From: Ascidia mentula
Taxonomy: Eukaryota > Chordata > Ascidiacea > Phlebobranchia > Ascidiidae
DNA: 64,000 nt
Reading direction: 5' to 3'
NCBI GenBank assembly: GCA_947561715.1
Contig: OX387199.1
Coordinates: 17,241,001 to 17,305,000, forward strand
Part shown: piece after piece, positions 12,935-24,559 of the stretch
Numbering within the stretch: position 1 is the first letter of the stretch
Layout of the letters: every line of letters begins with the position of its first letter
Notes under the pieces: generated by a model
Seen by the model: the letters and a program-made list of their open reading frames with translations, nothing else
Database searches by the model: none
Told to the model about the DNA's origin: nothing
Position numbers and translations under genes: made by a program

Positions 12935-15900
12935 ACGTATGGAAAGTGTACTCTTCAACTCTTATGGACTCTTTGTGTTTTTATCAGGTATTGGTTAAAA
13001 GTGATTGGAATCCTGCTCTCCTTCATCACAATTGCTTCAGCAAGATATTGGAATGAGGAAAGTAAGTATTTTGTTACAAATCATAAACTCTAAATTAATT
13101 TAATTTATTGGTTAGTTTTAGAGATTTTAGTGGATTTCAAATCGATTTACGTCCATGTGTTTTGTGCAGAGTTCACTTGCGATGATGGGGAGGAGGTGGG
13201 GGCTGAGTGGTTTTGTGATGGTTATTCTCGTGGTCCCGATTGCTGGGACGGAAGTGATGAGAAACCGGCCAACTTTCCCACTTTTCCTGAAAACCTAACG
13301 AGTCCTTACATGAGGTGCAAGCACTTAAATATGTTAACAAGCTGGGGGATAGGCTACATTTTAATGGGTTTATCTGACCATGAATTTGGTGACACTAACC
13401 TCGCACAAGTATTTTGCCGCTGTTTAAGCGAGGCGAACTGAAAAGCCAATCAATCACTGCAATAAGGCCTAAGGGAAGTTGTCAGAAGTGTGGTAAGGCC
13501 CAGAGCAATTCCGACGAGCTCTTGGTACTTGAACCAAGCCCATCAGGCATTGTCATTCGTCAAGTAAAAGCAAATAACCTCATTTCTAACAAGTTTCTTG
13601 CGTTCAAGTAATGTCGGTTTCTGTCAGGCAAAAGTAAGAGACGTTTGGAAAGGCAAATGTACGTTGTTGTAAAATAGTGTTTGACGCCCACAAAACTTTC
13701 ATTTTGTTTTAACATCACTGGAAAATAAATCAAATTACTGTGTGGGTTGGTTGGTCAGCCATACAATTTATACGTTTCTTCAACTTTTAATTTACATGGT
13801 TTACATCTCAAGTTTCTTTCGGGACGGAGAATATTACACAACACTGATTTAAAGACAAACCTAGAATTCGTTGCACTGTATGCGCTGTGCTTTGTCTGCA
13901 TTAGACCTGGTTAGCTAAGGGCCGTGAGTCCAAACTTAACCGGATGCAAGCTGTCGCTAACTTTCTTATTACATTGGTTGTATTTGTAAAATCAAACATG
14001 TGTAGTTGATCCTGCCTGGCTGTTATACCAGTGGACCTTAATGATTCCTGTGTACATCAACGTAACATCTGTGAAATCACCTTGAACACTGATTACGCAA
14101 TAATCAGGAAGTGCATAAAGTCAGTTTCCCGTGCTAGCCACTTTCTATGACATCATAAACACCTACTGTCGCAGCTATTTTTAACTTTGTCAATAGCAGC
14201 CTCATATTTCCTTTGTATTAGTTTTTTTCCCACCGATATTGCGCGAAATAGTTGCAAATTTGTGTATGGTTATACACACATCAACTTTCAACATTACCTA
14301 GTCATGAATAAATAGTTTGACATTAATCTGGTTTATTTAAAAACAAACCTAACATTTACAGATTATCAGCTCTTCATGTTTAAACATTTACAAACACAAA
14401 TCTCACGAAAGTATATTTATGTGACGAAATACATTTTTACTTTTGATACAGTTGCGACAACAAGTTTGACAATAACAAATCAAATGAAGTATGCGCCATA
14501 AGAGTAAAGGAGTTTTGCAAAGGAATGATCCAATGTATCGGAAAAACACCTTGCAACTCTAGCTGCACTTCCCACTTCCAGTGTCCGAATTCTGCTTGTT
14601 GGAAACGTTCGACTGTTTGTGATGGCGATCCTTGCAATGACTGTCCAGCTTTTCAACACTGGAATAATGGACATGGATTCAAATGTGTTCGGAATGGCAG
14701 GAATTGCAATCTTCCTCAGATGTTTCTATGGGACGGCATTGCCGATTGCGATGATAAATCAGATTTGTGTTACTCCTCGGAAAATGGAGATGTCAGGTAT
14801 TTCGTTTTTGATTGTGTTTTGCATATGCGACCCAGAATCCCCTCTCCCTCTGACCCAGACTCCCCTCTCCCTCTGTGCTCCTGATCTTACAATATATCAC
14901 ATTTTCTTTTCAACGCCGTTAGATAGGTGTGTCTTCACCCTTCCCATTCTAGTGAAACCGAAGAAAACTGAAACGCTTGCAAAGATGAATATGTTTTCGA
15001 TCATTTAAGCTTTGTTGTTTATATTATAGGTTAAAAATGTTGAAAAGGACGGAGTTTATTGCTTGCTTGTGGTAAAATATTGCATCCATAAACAAATGTG
15101 TTATTGCAGAGATTTCCGTTCGTCATCCCTGAACGAACGGTTGCGTTTTCAATGTAAAAATGACCCCATGATCATTTCAAGGTCAAGTGTTTGTGATAAC
15201 GTCATAGATTGCCCTGACATGAGTGATGAATGCAGTTGTAATGGAAAATTCCAACAGCAGTGCAGCAATAACAATAAAGGGTATTTTGGGTAGTTTTTGA
15301 AACAACTTTATGGGTTGATGCAAATTAACTATTAATTTTATTTAGTTCAAAACCACGTTGCAATTGTTTCGACGATAATAGAGTCTGTTACAACACAATG
15401 GATCAAACCAACATTTCCTGTATATCAAAAAATAAAATCTGCGATAAACTTGCTCATTGTCTAGGGAATTCCCCATGTGAGTACCTCTGTCCCTCCCACT
15501 TCCAGTGTCCGAATTCAGCTTGTTGGAAACGTTCGACTGTTTGTGATGGAGATCCTTGCAATGACTGTCCAGCTTTTCAACACTGGAATAACGGTCATGG
15601 ATTCAAATGTGTTCGGAATGGCAGGAATTGCAATCTTCCGCAGTTGTTTCTATGGGACGACATTGCCGATTGTGACGATAAATCAGATTTGTGTTACACC
15701 TCGGAGAATGGAGATGTCAGGTATTTGTGAACTGTTGTGGTTGGTTAAAAATTCCTTCCAGTTGAGATACTACATAATTGACTTGTGTCATTTGCAGAGA
15801 CAGTCGAAGTTCTCGGACATTTGATTATCGTTCATGCTTCCAATGTATAAATAACTCCTTGATCATCCCAAAGTCAAGTGTGTGTGATGACGTCATCGAC

Positions 15901-18900
15901 TGTCCCGATAAAAGTGACGAATGTTTTTGCCAATCTGGAAAAACCAAAGAATGTGGCAAGTTTCACTAGTAAGTGATAACACATTAGTTTATTCTTTGGA
16001 TTGAAACCATCGACGTCCAAAGCGTCACCAGAATAAATATATGGCTTGCAATGGCTTCCATTCCTTTACAGTCATGACATCATAATGACATTTTTGACCA
16101 TGATTGCAAAGTTTTCTAATCGAAAAAGATTTTAAATGCAAGTCATCGTATATTTGGACACTAAAGGCGATCAAGACGTTTTTTTACCAAAAATTAGCTT
16201 ATTCCTGTTCGATTTGGAACGCAAAAAAGTTTCTGAAATAAATAACCAAACACATGTAATCGAAATTTGCATTGTACCAAGTTGACGGTGTAAGTTGCTG
16301 GGTTAAAGTGGTTGCAATATGTTTGTCTGTTCCTCAGCTTCCCTGTTTTTTTAAAAGACAATTAGGATAAAGCGAATCTTTGGTATTGTTTATATTTCTT
16401 GACATACTATTGATGTTATGACAAGATGTTGTAACAAATCCAGTGTGAGGCATTTTTGCGTTAGTGGGGAGCATTAGGTGTTGAAGGTTAAACGTTTAAA
16501 TTCCCATCTATGGGTACGTTTAATTACCACAGGATTCACAAGTATATCCCATCTACACCCAATTGGAATATTGAGTTAGAAAATAAACGCTAAACAGCCA
16601 AATATTTTCAGTGTTGATGAGAAAGTGAAGAACAACTGCTCAACAACCACAACCGCAACAACAACAACCAAATACATGAGGGGAAAGTGGGGGTGTTTGG
16701 TAAGTAAAGTACCTGATTGTTTAGACTTTAGACGGAAATCAGCAGACTGAATGAAAATGGTTTAGATGTTTACGTGCATTGCGTAGGTTCTTATACCAAC
16801 ACAATGTACTTACTCACTTGCTGAACAAATTCCAGTTTAAACACAAGTTTGCAACAGTGTTTGCGCAGTCAAACGTAATTTTAACACACACATAAAAGAT
16901 ATTGGCTAACTTCGCCAATCGTGAATAATTATTACCTTTTTTTTCAAAACTACTGTGGAACAAACCAATACTCAGAGACACGAAGCGAGTTACAAGCAAT
17001 GTTGTGATTTTGCATTTTCACTTGTTCGTTTAAAAGTGAACTAATCCACGAAGCACATGGTAATGATTTTTTGATATGATACCTCGTCCTTGTTTAATGA
17101 AAGAGCGTCGAACTTGTGAATAAATAACCACATTAAAAGTTTATGATCGGTAACTTCTCGACACTGCGCAATTACCTGTGTCTCGAAAATGTTTGTGTTA
17201 AATACGGCAATGTCACAGCCCCGAGACAATCCTTTTATTTCAATTGGTTCCTGTCTGTGGCGCAATCGCGACCATTTTAAGCACTATTGCATGTAGTAGG
17301 ATTACGTTGCGCAGGCGTTGTTATATACCGGTGGGCAATATCAATTGCTCATAGGGTGAATATTATACTTCGCATCTCACTTAGTACGTTTACTAGTTAG
17401 TTCTCGCTTTCGTCCCAAATTGTATTTGTTCGTCAAGCTTATCTTGCCATTTTTGTTTTTGCTTTACATAATTTTTGGCTGTTTTGCATCTTTACCTAGT
17501 AACAAAAATTTTTCTATATTTTGAAGTAATTCAAGGAAAACCTTAAGTTTGAAGGGATGCAAATGTATGAGGTTGCTGTTATGTAGGTAGCAACTCCCAA
17601 ACATACGTAAGTTTATTTGAAGGTCGATCGGTACTTTTATGGTGCCTCGACCAGGGCGACGTCTTGAGGGCCATAACAGTCGCTACAAAAACAAATCACT
17701 TGGCAGAGGTATTTAAGACGTTACTGGTTTACCACCAATATCTGTACACTGCCAGTATGTGGGAGCGGAACGCCACTAAAACTTGACTTATCTGTAAATG
17801 GTGGCCATTATACCTAGTTGATGTAAAAACTTAAACAAAACTTGTGAGAACTAAACATCTTACAATGCATGACAACCTCCTAGTGGTGATCACATATCCG
17901 GGTATAAAAGTCTAGAACAAGTTTGCTGTCATGATGTCGGTTGCTGTCGATGTGTCGTTAGACGTTGTTAGGTGTCCAACATGGGCACAGTTATCTGATA
18001 AATTGAGTTTGCAAGCAAAACGTTTGCGGACACAAACTTCGCAGATTTTGTGCCAGAGATATCTATTTTAAAATTTACTAACGATAAAGCCTAAAATATT
18101 AATTCCAGCATCAGCAACAAATGGAGGGGGGGATTGAGATGGTCGAAGATCTCGAAGTGGTTGAGGTGGTCGAGGTGGTCGAGGTTAGACAACAAACTAC
18201 TGTGCGATGGGAAGAAGGATTGCATCAGTACGATCTCAACCCTTAACAGAGGACAACGCTTCGACCACGATGAAGATCCTCAACTTTGCAAACATCGGAA
18301 ACGCTGCATCACAAAAGACGGACTTCCCAATATTCCTCTGTCAAAAATCTGCGACGGTTTTATCGATTGCAAGGATGGAAGTGACGAATATCCAGAGAAA
18401 AAGTGTAAAAAGGAAGGAAGATTCTACTGTCCAACGTTGCACAGAACCAAAGTAAGAATTTTCCAATTGAACACAGCTTAATTGCAATAGTTAGTTGGAG
18501 TTAAATCCTTTTAAAGTTGTATTTTAACTACAAAAGACAAATTGGTATCGGTGTGTGTTGTTCAGTATTATTTGTCATAATGCCCTTTGTAGAATTTTCG
18601 TTAACTGCAAAGACGGTTAAGTATTTCCCAGATTCTTGTGACAGATTTCTGTCAACGAATCGGATGTTTGTGACCTCACAATTAACTGCGATGATCAAAG
18701 TGACGAACTAAACTGCACAAATGACGGAAGGTTTTATTGCGAAAACAAAGATCCATTGTTCGTTAAAAAGGAAAAGGTAAACTCACGTTGACGATATTTA
18801 AAAATTTTTATCCTGTGGCAAAGATGTTTTAATTCCGTGCAAGCGAATTTGAATTCGGACTAAAGTTATGGGGCGAGCGGCTGTGAAAGTATCATGAGCA

Positions 18901-21354
18901 ATTCAGAAATACTATTTCTCCGCATGTAGAAATAACACACGAGAAACTACTAACTTTTCTTTTTCATAACTAAGTTAAATGACGTCCACATGAGTAAAAC
19001 TTTGATTCACCCAATGTTAAAAGCACTAATTTAAGTGCGACCCACTGCACAAATCAAGTAAAACGAATATTTACTTTTCATCAAAGTGAACAGGCATACC
19101 TCAAAGGCGTGATATCAGAAAAAAACACCAACCGATTATCATTATTTTTTGCCGCCATTAGCCTTTTAGCCAATCAGAGCGTCACACGCCTTCCTCGTAC
19201 CCAAAAGTACACGAGTATATTGCAATGCACAATTTTTGTCGAATTTCCATTGTTCCGTTTTTCACCAATTACATAGAAGACTTGATTTCGTAATTTACTG
19301 TTTACGGACGCCAATATGGCCGACCTAACTACAAAGTTATCATAAATTTAATTCATGCAGAAATTCAATGGAGTCGGCGACTGCTCTGATTGGTCAGACG
19401 AGTGCCCAACAAATACAAAAAGGATCAACGAAAACATATTTTCATCACGATATCAATTGATTGCAAACCCAATTCTACGAGCCATGGTGTGGATAATGGG
19501 GATGTTCGCCATTGGCGGTAACTTGGTATACTTAATCAAGTTTGTTATGTCTTTGTTGCACAATAAAAACATGTGTTATATTAAAAAAATAATTTTGAGG
19601 TTGTCATGGTGATGGAAGGCAAAACTTTGGCGAAGACAGAATCACAATCTGCTGCATTTCGCACAAACCATCTGCTCGTTTTAAATCTATCTGTTTCCGA
19701 TCTACTCATGGGAGTTTATCTGCTCATGCTGGGGGCTGCTGGTGTAAGATACTCCGGAAAATATTGTGCCAAGGACCTTATTTGGAGATCAAGCGGAAGT
19801 TGCACCACAATGGGTGTATTGGTTTTGCTTTCAAGCGAAACATCGGTGTTTACAATGGTTCTGCTGACCATATTCCGACTGTATGCTGTGAGAAACGTGA
19901 GTAAAACAATTGTATTTGGTTAAAGCCTGCTGTTGCCAACTTCGCTGAAGCGGTGACGGCCCTTTCCAAACGTTCATGACAACTTTCTTTCCCGAATTCT
20001 TTCATCTCCAGAAACATATTTGTTGTCACTGCTACAGCAATAGCTGGTTTCTCAGCCTGACATGTTAAACGAAACTGACACGAATATTCTTGTACGCAAG
20101 CTTAGCAAACCCCAACGTGGTTGAAATGGCGCTGTTCGGGAACCACAGTGTATAGAAAGAGGGAACAATTTTCAGTCAGATGGAATTCGAACTGACATTT
20201 ACATGCCCCGTTCCTCGATTAGACAAACCACCGATCTTGCAAACTTATTGTTTCAAATCAAAACATGTTAACGCATTTTTTGTTTCAGCCACTCGAAGCA
20301 TCCTTGAAACCAGAATTGAAAACAGTCATCCTTTCCATTATTCTTTCCTGGGCATTCTCGTTTACAATTGCTTTTATTCCACTCACAACTCAACTTCAAC
20401 ATTTGTTTGAAACCAAAGCTTGGATGAATGAGAATCCGTATTTTGACAATGTTGCGGTCGACTTTTCTGGTAAGATATTGTCGTAGATGTTGGTGTTCAA
20501 ACCAGTTTCTAATGAGACTAGCGTTACGTATATAGACATGAATAACTTCATGGATCGATTTGTAAATTTCCAACACAACTTCACAAGCAACGATTCCCAA
20601 GTACTCAACACTGCCATCATACGAGTAAATGATGCTAATTCCTGGATGGATTTTATGGATATTCTTGAGGATTACAATTACACTGAGCTATAATATTTCT
20701 GGATATTTAGGGTTCGATCGTATTTATTCGAGTAAAATTTTTAATTTTATCGCCACAAAATTATTTATGTGCAGATATTACAGCAGCAGCAGTGTTTGCA
20801 TCAGCAAACTGTATGTAACAACCAACGACAAGGCATGGGGATATTCAATCGCCATCATTACTCTCAACTTCCTAGCCTTCATGTTTGTGGCAATTGCGTA
20901 CTTTTGGATTTACAAGAAGTCAACTGCCAGTGCCAGGCAAGTGAACGAGAGACCTGGAAATGGAATGATGGCAAGACAAAACAAAGGTAAGCGCATTCGT
21001 ATTTGCAGACATAATATTCCAATAATGCAGATTGTTTCGGCAGAAATGCAAAAGAAAATCGTCCGACTGATAATTACCGATTTTTTTTGCTGGGTTCCAA
21101 TTTCTATCATGGCATTTGTAAACTTCAGTGGATTCCATCTACCCCCAGTGATGTACGCTGTTTCAGCAATCCTACTCCCCATCAACTGTTTTCTAAACCC
21201 TCTTATCTACTCCAACGCCCCGAAACTGCTTTATGATAGAGTCCGTGATGGCCTACGTGCCGTTTTCAGGCGTCAAACACCGGTAGACGACCAACAGGAA
21301 AATTTGGTTGTCGTTGAATACTTACTTGTAGTAGAAGCAGAAACCGCTCTGTAA
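12929..21354 (+). CDS. Multi-LDLa seven-helix receptor (relaxin-receptor/GRL101-like GPCR)
   Basis: Exons read from splice sites: 12929-13061, 13170-13314, 14452-14796, 15110-15280, 15346-15720, 15798-15968, 16612-16699, about 18115-18451, 18645-18776, 19361-19525, 19600-19896, 20289-20469, 20536 to about 20623, and 20775-21354; roughly 1070 residues. The first seven exons join perfectly in phase. Exon 1 holds a hydrophobic signal-like segment (GILLSFITIASA). Exons 2-10 carry cysteine-rich LDL-receptor class A modules (DCWDGSDE, DCPDMSDEC, DCKDGSDE, NCDDQSDE), with a Thr-rich linker in exon 7. The membrane domain has GGNLVV (TM1), NLSVSDLLMGVYL (TM2), a Trp in TM4, DFFCWVPI (TM6) and NPLIY (TM7). 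DRY is replaced by FRL. No leucine-rich repeats are visible. The start is the first ATG after an in-frame stop, but TTTTTATCAG at 12979-12988 could instead be an acceptor with an upstream first exon. Joins at exon 8 and around exon 13 are unresolved. Confidence 0.85.
14560..14796 (+). repeat. Duplicated LDLa exon segment, copy 1
   Basis: The 3' two thirds of GPCR exon 3 is about 95% identical to 15484-15720. The encoded stretches differ at about three of roughly 75 residues. The upstream part of each exon is clearly more diverged. Confidence 0.85.
15484..15720 (+). repeat. Duplicated LDLa exon segment, copy 2
   Basis: Part of GPCR exon 5 and partner of 14560-14796. The following exons (15110-15280 and 15798-15968) are each 171 nt and also related, so an exon pair was duplicated. 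Confidence 0.85.
16700..18108 (+). other. Long GPCR intron 7
   Basis: Sits between GTAAGT at 16700 and the next LDLa exon. I saw no clear coding exon inside it, but the phase mismatch at the next exon means a small exon could be hidden here. Confidence 0.4.
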
Positions 21355-21359
21355 ATAAA
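21354..21359 (+). terminator. Candidate polyadenylation signal of the GPCR gene
   Basis: AATAAA overlaps the last base of the TAA stop codon (21352-21354). If it is used, the 3' UTR would be very short. Confidence 0.4.
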
Positions 21360-23770
21360 TCTTGCATACAATTTGTGGAAAATATGAAGTGCTTTTCGTG
21401 ACGAACTGACAAAAACGAATCATTTTTTGTCATTTTTAGGCCTTACAATGATGCGGTGATTTTCCTTGCTTCCATTAATTTTTCCACATCAGTTTGTTTT
21501 CTATGGAATTGAGGAAACATTTGAGGGCGTTGATGTCGTCCAAAGTACCAACCATCATGTGAGATAAAATATAATGAAGTTGGAACAAATGGCGATGGAG
21601 TCGGCGCGTCTAACTAAAATCCCTTTTTAGTTCCTGCTTCTATTGGTTTTATCAATGACACCAATTTTATTCGAGCGTCTCTTAGTTTACTCGACAGTTA
21701 ATCTCACCACGAACAATCTTTACAACTGATTGTCAGTTTGTGTGTAAGTTACATTATTATATTTATGTTGGTTTTCAAACTGCGTTGTTTGTGTTTTCAG
21801 TGATACTGATGATGCCTGCAAGCACAGGCGAAATATATAGTCTATGTATATACGAAAATTATGAAAAAAACGTCTCAGGATTATTTAAGCGAGCTGTGGT
21901 CAGCTTAAATAATTTGTATTTCGCGCAAAAAGATTACCACGAGGGGTCAAAACAACGAGATCGCTTGTCTTACGTCTGCAACCGCACATCCGGTGGATGG
22001 TTTTACACCTGCATTTGAAGGTCGTGTCATCCGCAGGGATAGCACTTGGTGTGCTGGTTCTTGGGAGAAGGGCTCATTTATTTCTTTTCTTGCTTTCCAC
22101 CGTAAGGGGTACATGTTGATGGTATGACTTGCACACGAACATGAGACTTTTTTGCTTTGATGGTTATTGGCTTTGTCAACGAAAATGTCGATGCTTGCGT
22201 AGATGCGCCACCCTCGGGATACCAGTGCGTAATCGTTCAGCAGAAGAGCTATACCTGAAGAGTTATAAAGCCTGTAAAAAGCAGTTGATGCTTTATTCAG
22301 CAAGTTGTGCGGTGAAGAAAAGCGAGCAACACAAAACACACGTTTATAAAGCGGCAACCGCGACACAAGGAAAAGGCAATGTACGCTTTAAAGCGCATGC
22401 GCACAATTTGGTCCACCACACTGCAGTTTTTATTGTGTTAAGCCTTTTTATGGACGACATGCAATATTTTATGGCTCAGGTGGAAATTTTATTACCTTAT
22501 TCCGCCATCAATCGTTCAGGTGTCTCGGTTAGACGGAAAACGTTCGGCGTTCCACTAATGGGGGTTGCTTCCTTTGGCGTTGCTGCCTGTTTTACGCCTA
22601 GCTTTCATATCGGATACCTTTGATTACCTTTGATTAGCTCTTCATTTAGCTTGATCTTGTTCTCAAGGAAAAAAGCCTTCGCCCTGTTTATCAGGACATC
22701 TGCTTGTTGATTCCTGTTGCAGAAAAAAATTATTCGCTCGACGCCTCACGTGACCGGATACGCATGGATGTGTTGCCGCTAGTGGGCAACACCTGACTAC
22801 CAGTTGCGAATCAAATTGTGAGCGCTCGACCAAAAAGCCGAGTAAAGGAAGGATAACGCTGGCATTTTTGCTTACCTGAATATTTTTAAATACCTGCTTA
22901 ACGAACGTAACACAAGAACAGAATCAACCTAGCTTAATCAAGTCGACTCATTAAAATCAGTGTTGGTAAAAATTGGTATTCCAGGTAGTACTCGAGCACC
23001 TTTCTATGATTTGAGGAAATAGTTCGAATTTACAAAATCGTAAGTGATCTCAAATGTTTGTTACAAAGGTTTGTAGTTTGTTACTCAATTAGGTGGTACG
23101 CGTCGAAATTGTTTTACCTCCAAGTGGTACGCAATTACAATAAGTTTGGGAATCACTGCATTAAATCGACTCCAACATTATATCCTCGCCCTTAAGCGCA
23201 TAACAATCTCGTAAGTAAACTTGGCAGATGATAAGTATATGATCGGTTTGCAGGGTAAATTTAACGCCATGTAGTCAACGCCGAAATACATACAAAAAAA
23301 TAGTTGGAAAAGAAACATAATAATCTGTATTCACTGTACGTGTTACACTTATTGGTAATTGGTCATGCCATGCGGTAGAAAAAAAACTAGAAAAAGAGTT
23401 TAACAGATAGGCCTATAGCAAAAATGCAATAATTAAATTCTTCGTTGAAATATATAAATGCTAGTGGGAAATAAGGATTCCGTCTAAACTGAAAGTTGGA
23501 ATTAGTTGGGAAAAAAAAGGTTAAGAACCACTGGCGTATGGCTTCGAGCGCACTGGTTTATCATTTGTCGACTGAATGTGATGCTTCTGGATTGAAACGT
23601 TGCCAGGTACATTACTAAACACTCTTGGGTTGGCTCATAGGTTTATTCCTAACTTAATGCCCAATATTTCTGCGCCGCCGCCGCTCTCATCGGCGTCGAT
23701 TGCATCATTGCAAAAAGCGGTACTTGACTGAAAAGAAACGACTGTCGGTTGTTTGTCGATCGTTTGGCAA
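21360..23770. other. Intergenic stretch, no supported gene
   Basis: The longest ORF (22129-22623, 164 codons) overlaps an equally open antisense frame and has no recognisable motif or splice partner. I see no repeat partner elsewhere in the window. Confidence 0.45.
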
Positions 23771-23779
23771 TCAAGCTTC

Positions 23780-24400
23780 ACACGTCACATATTTTTTAAG
23801 CATAAATGACTTTAACGCTCCTTACAACCGACAAGTGCGTAGTTGTTAAGACCATTTTTCCGCGTAACTTTAAATGGGCCTTTCCACTGCAGAAGCAGCT
23901 TGTTGTGGGGTCAGCGCCATGTCCCTACAGCAAACTGACGTGTCCTGGTTTTCCTATTGAATATCTTTTGCATCGTTGCCTTACTATAGTGTAAGCCAAC
24001 GCTAGTGTGGTCTGTAATTTTTCTCGCAGGTCGATGGATACAACTTCTTCGTCCCTTCCAGTGTTCGTCCATATTTCTCTCGTAAATTTCGCGAACCGAT
24101 CTCTCGTAAATCAATTTGAAGAACGGAATTCCCGTTGACACTTGCGGAACCTCACGGTATGCAAAAAGCAACGCGTTAATTAACCTGTTCCAATGTTTGG
24201 GTTGATAGCAACACGGACATTTTAACATCTTTCTCCACAAGACCGTTGCACATCGCGTGGTATGGCGTAGTTGTCGGGTCTCTCTGACACAAACTGTGTA
24301 CCCAAGTTGCTCAAGACTTCGTCTGGGATTCCGAGTCAACTGCTTCGGTCGATATCGATTTCAAAGTACCTTGTTGCGTGGTCTATGAGCGTAAAATACT
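23780..24400 (-). pseudogene. Ty3/Gypsy-type integrase remnant, copy A
   Basis: The minus-strand frame at 24339-23911 carries the end of a retroelement integrase core, including ALLFAYREVPQ and a degenerate form of the usual STGxSPFELLYGR region. No RT or RNase H lies next to it, and no LTR is seen. It is a decayed fragment, shared with 44860-45500. Confidence 0.65.
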
Positions 24401-24559
24401 TTCCAAATTTTGCACTACTTAAAATTCCCACATCTCCTAGTATTTTTTTTTCACCAGTTCAAACTATGTCTTCCTTGACCAAAGAGACGCTAGTCGACAA
24501 AACTTTTTTCCGGTCGACAAAACTTCACACGCACATACCTCTGCTGTTTCTTAATGGAT

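Noticed and set aside
14002..14030. Start of 18S rRNA (GTTGATCCTGCCTGG)
   Set aside because: Only about 13 bases match and the following sequence does not resemble rRNA; probably chance.
20985..21007. 22-base GTAAGC...TTTGCAG intron in the last GPCR exon
   Set aside because: Too short for a normal intron, and removing it would break an otherwise continuous frame through TM5-TM6.
22129..22623. 164-codon ORF
   Set aside because: No recognisable domain, odd composition, and an equally long antisense frame; no splice or repeat support.
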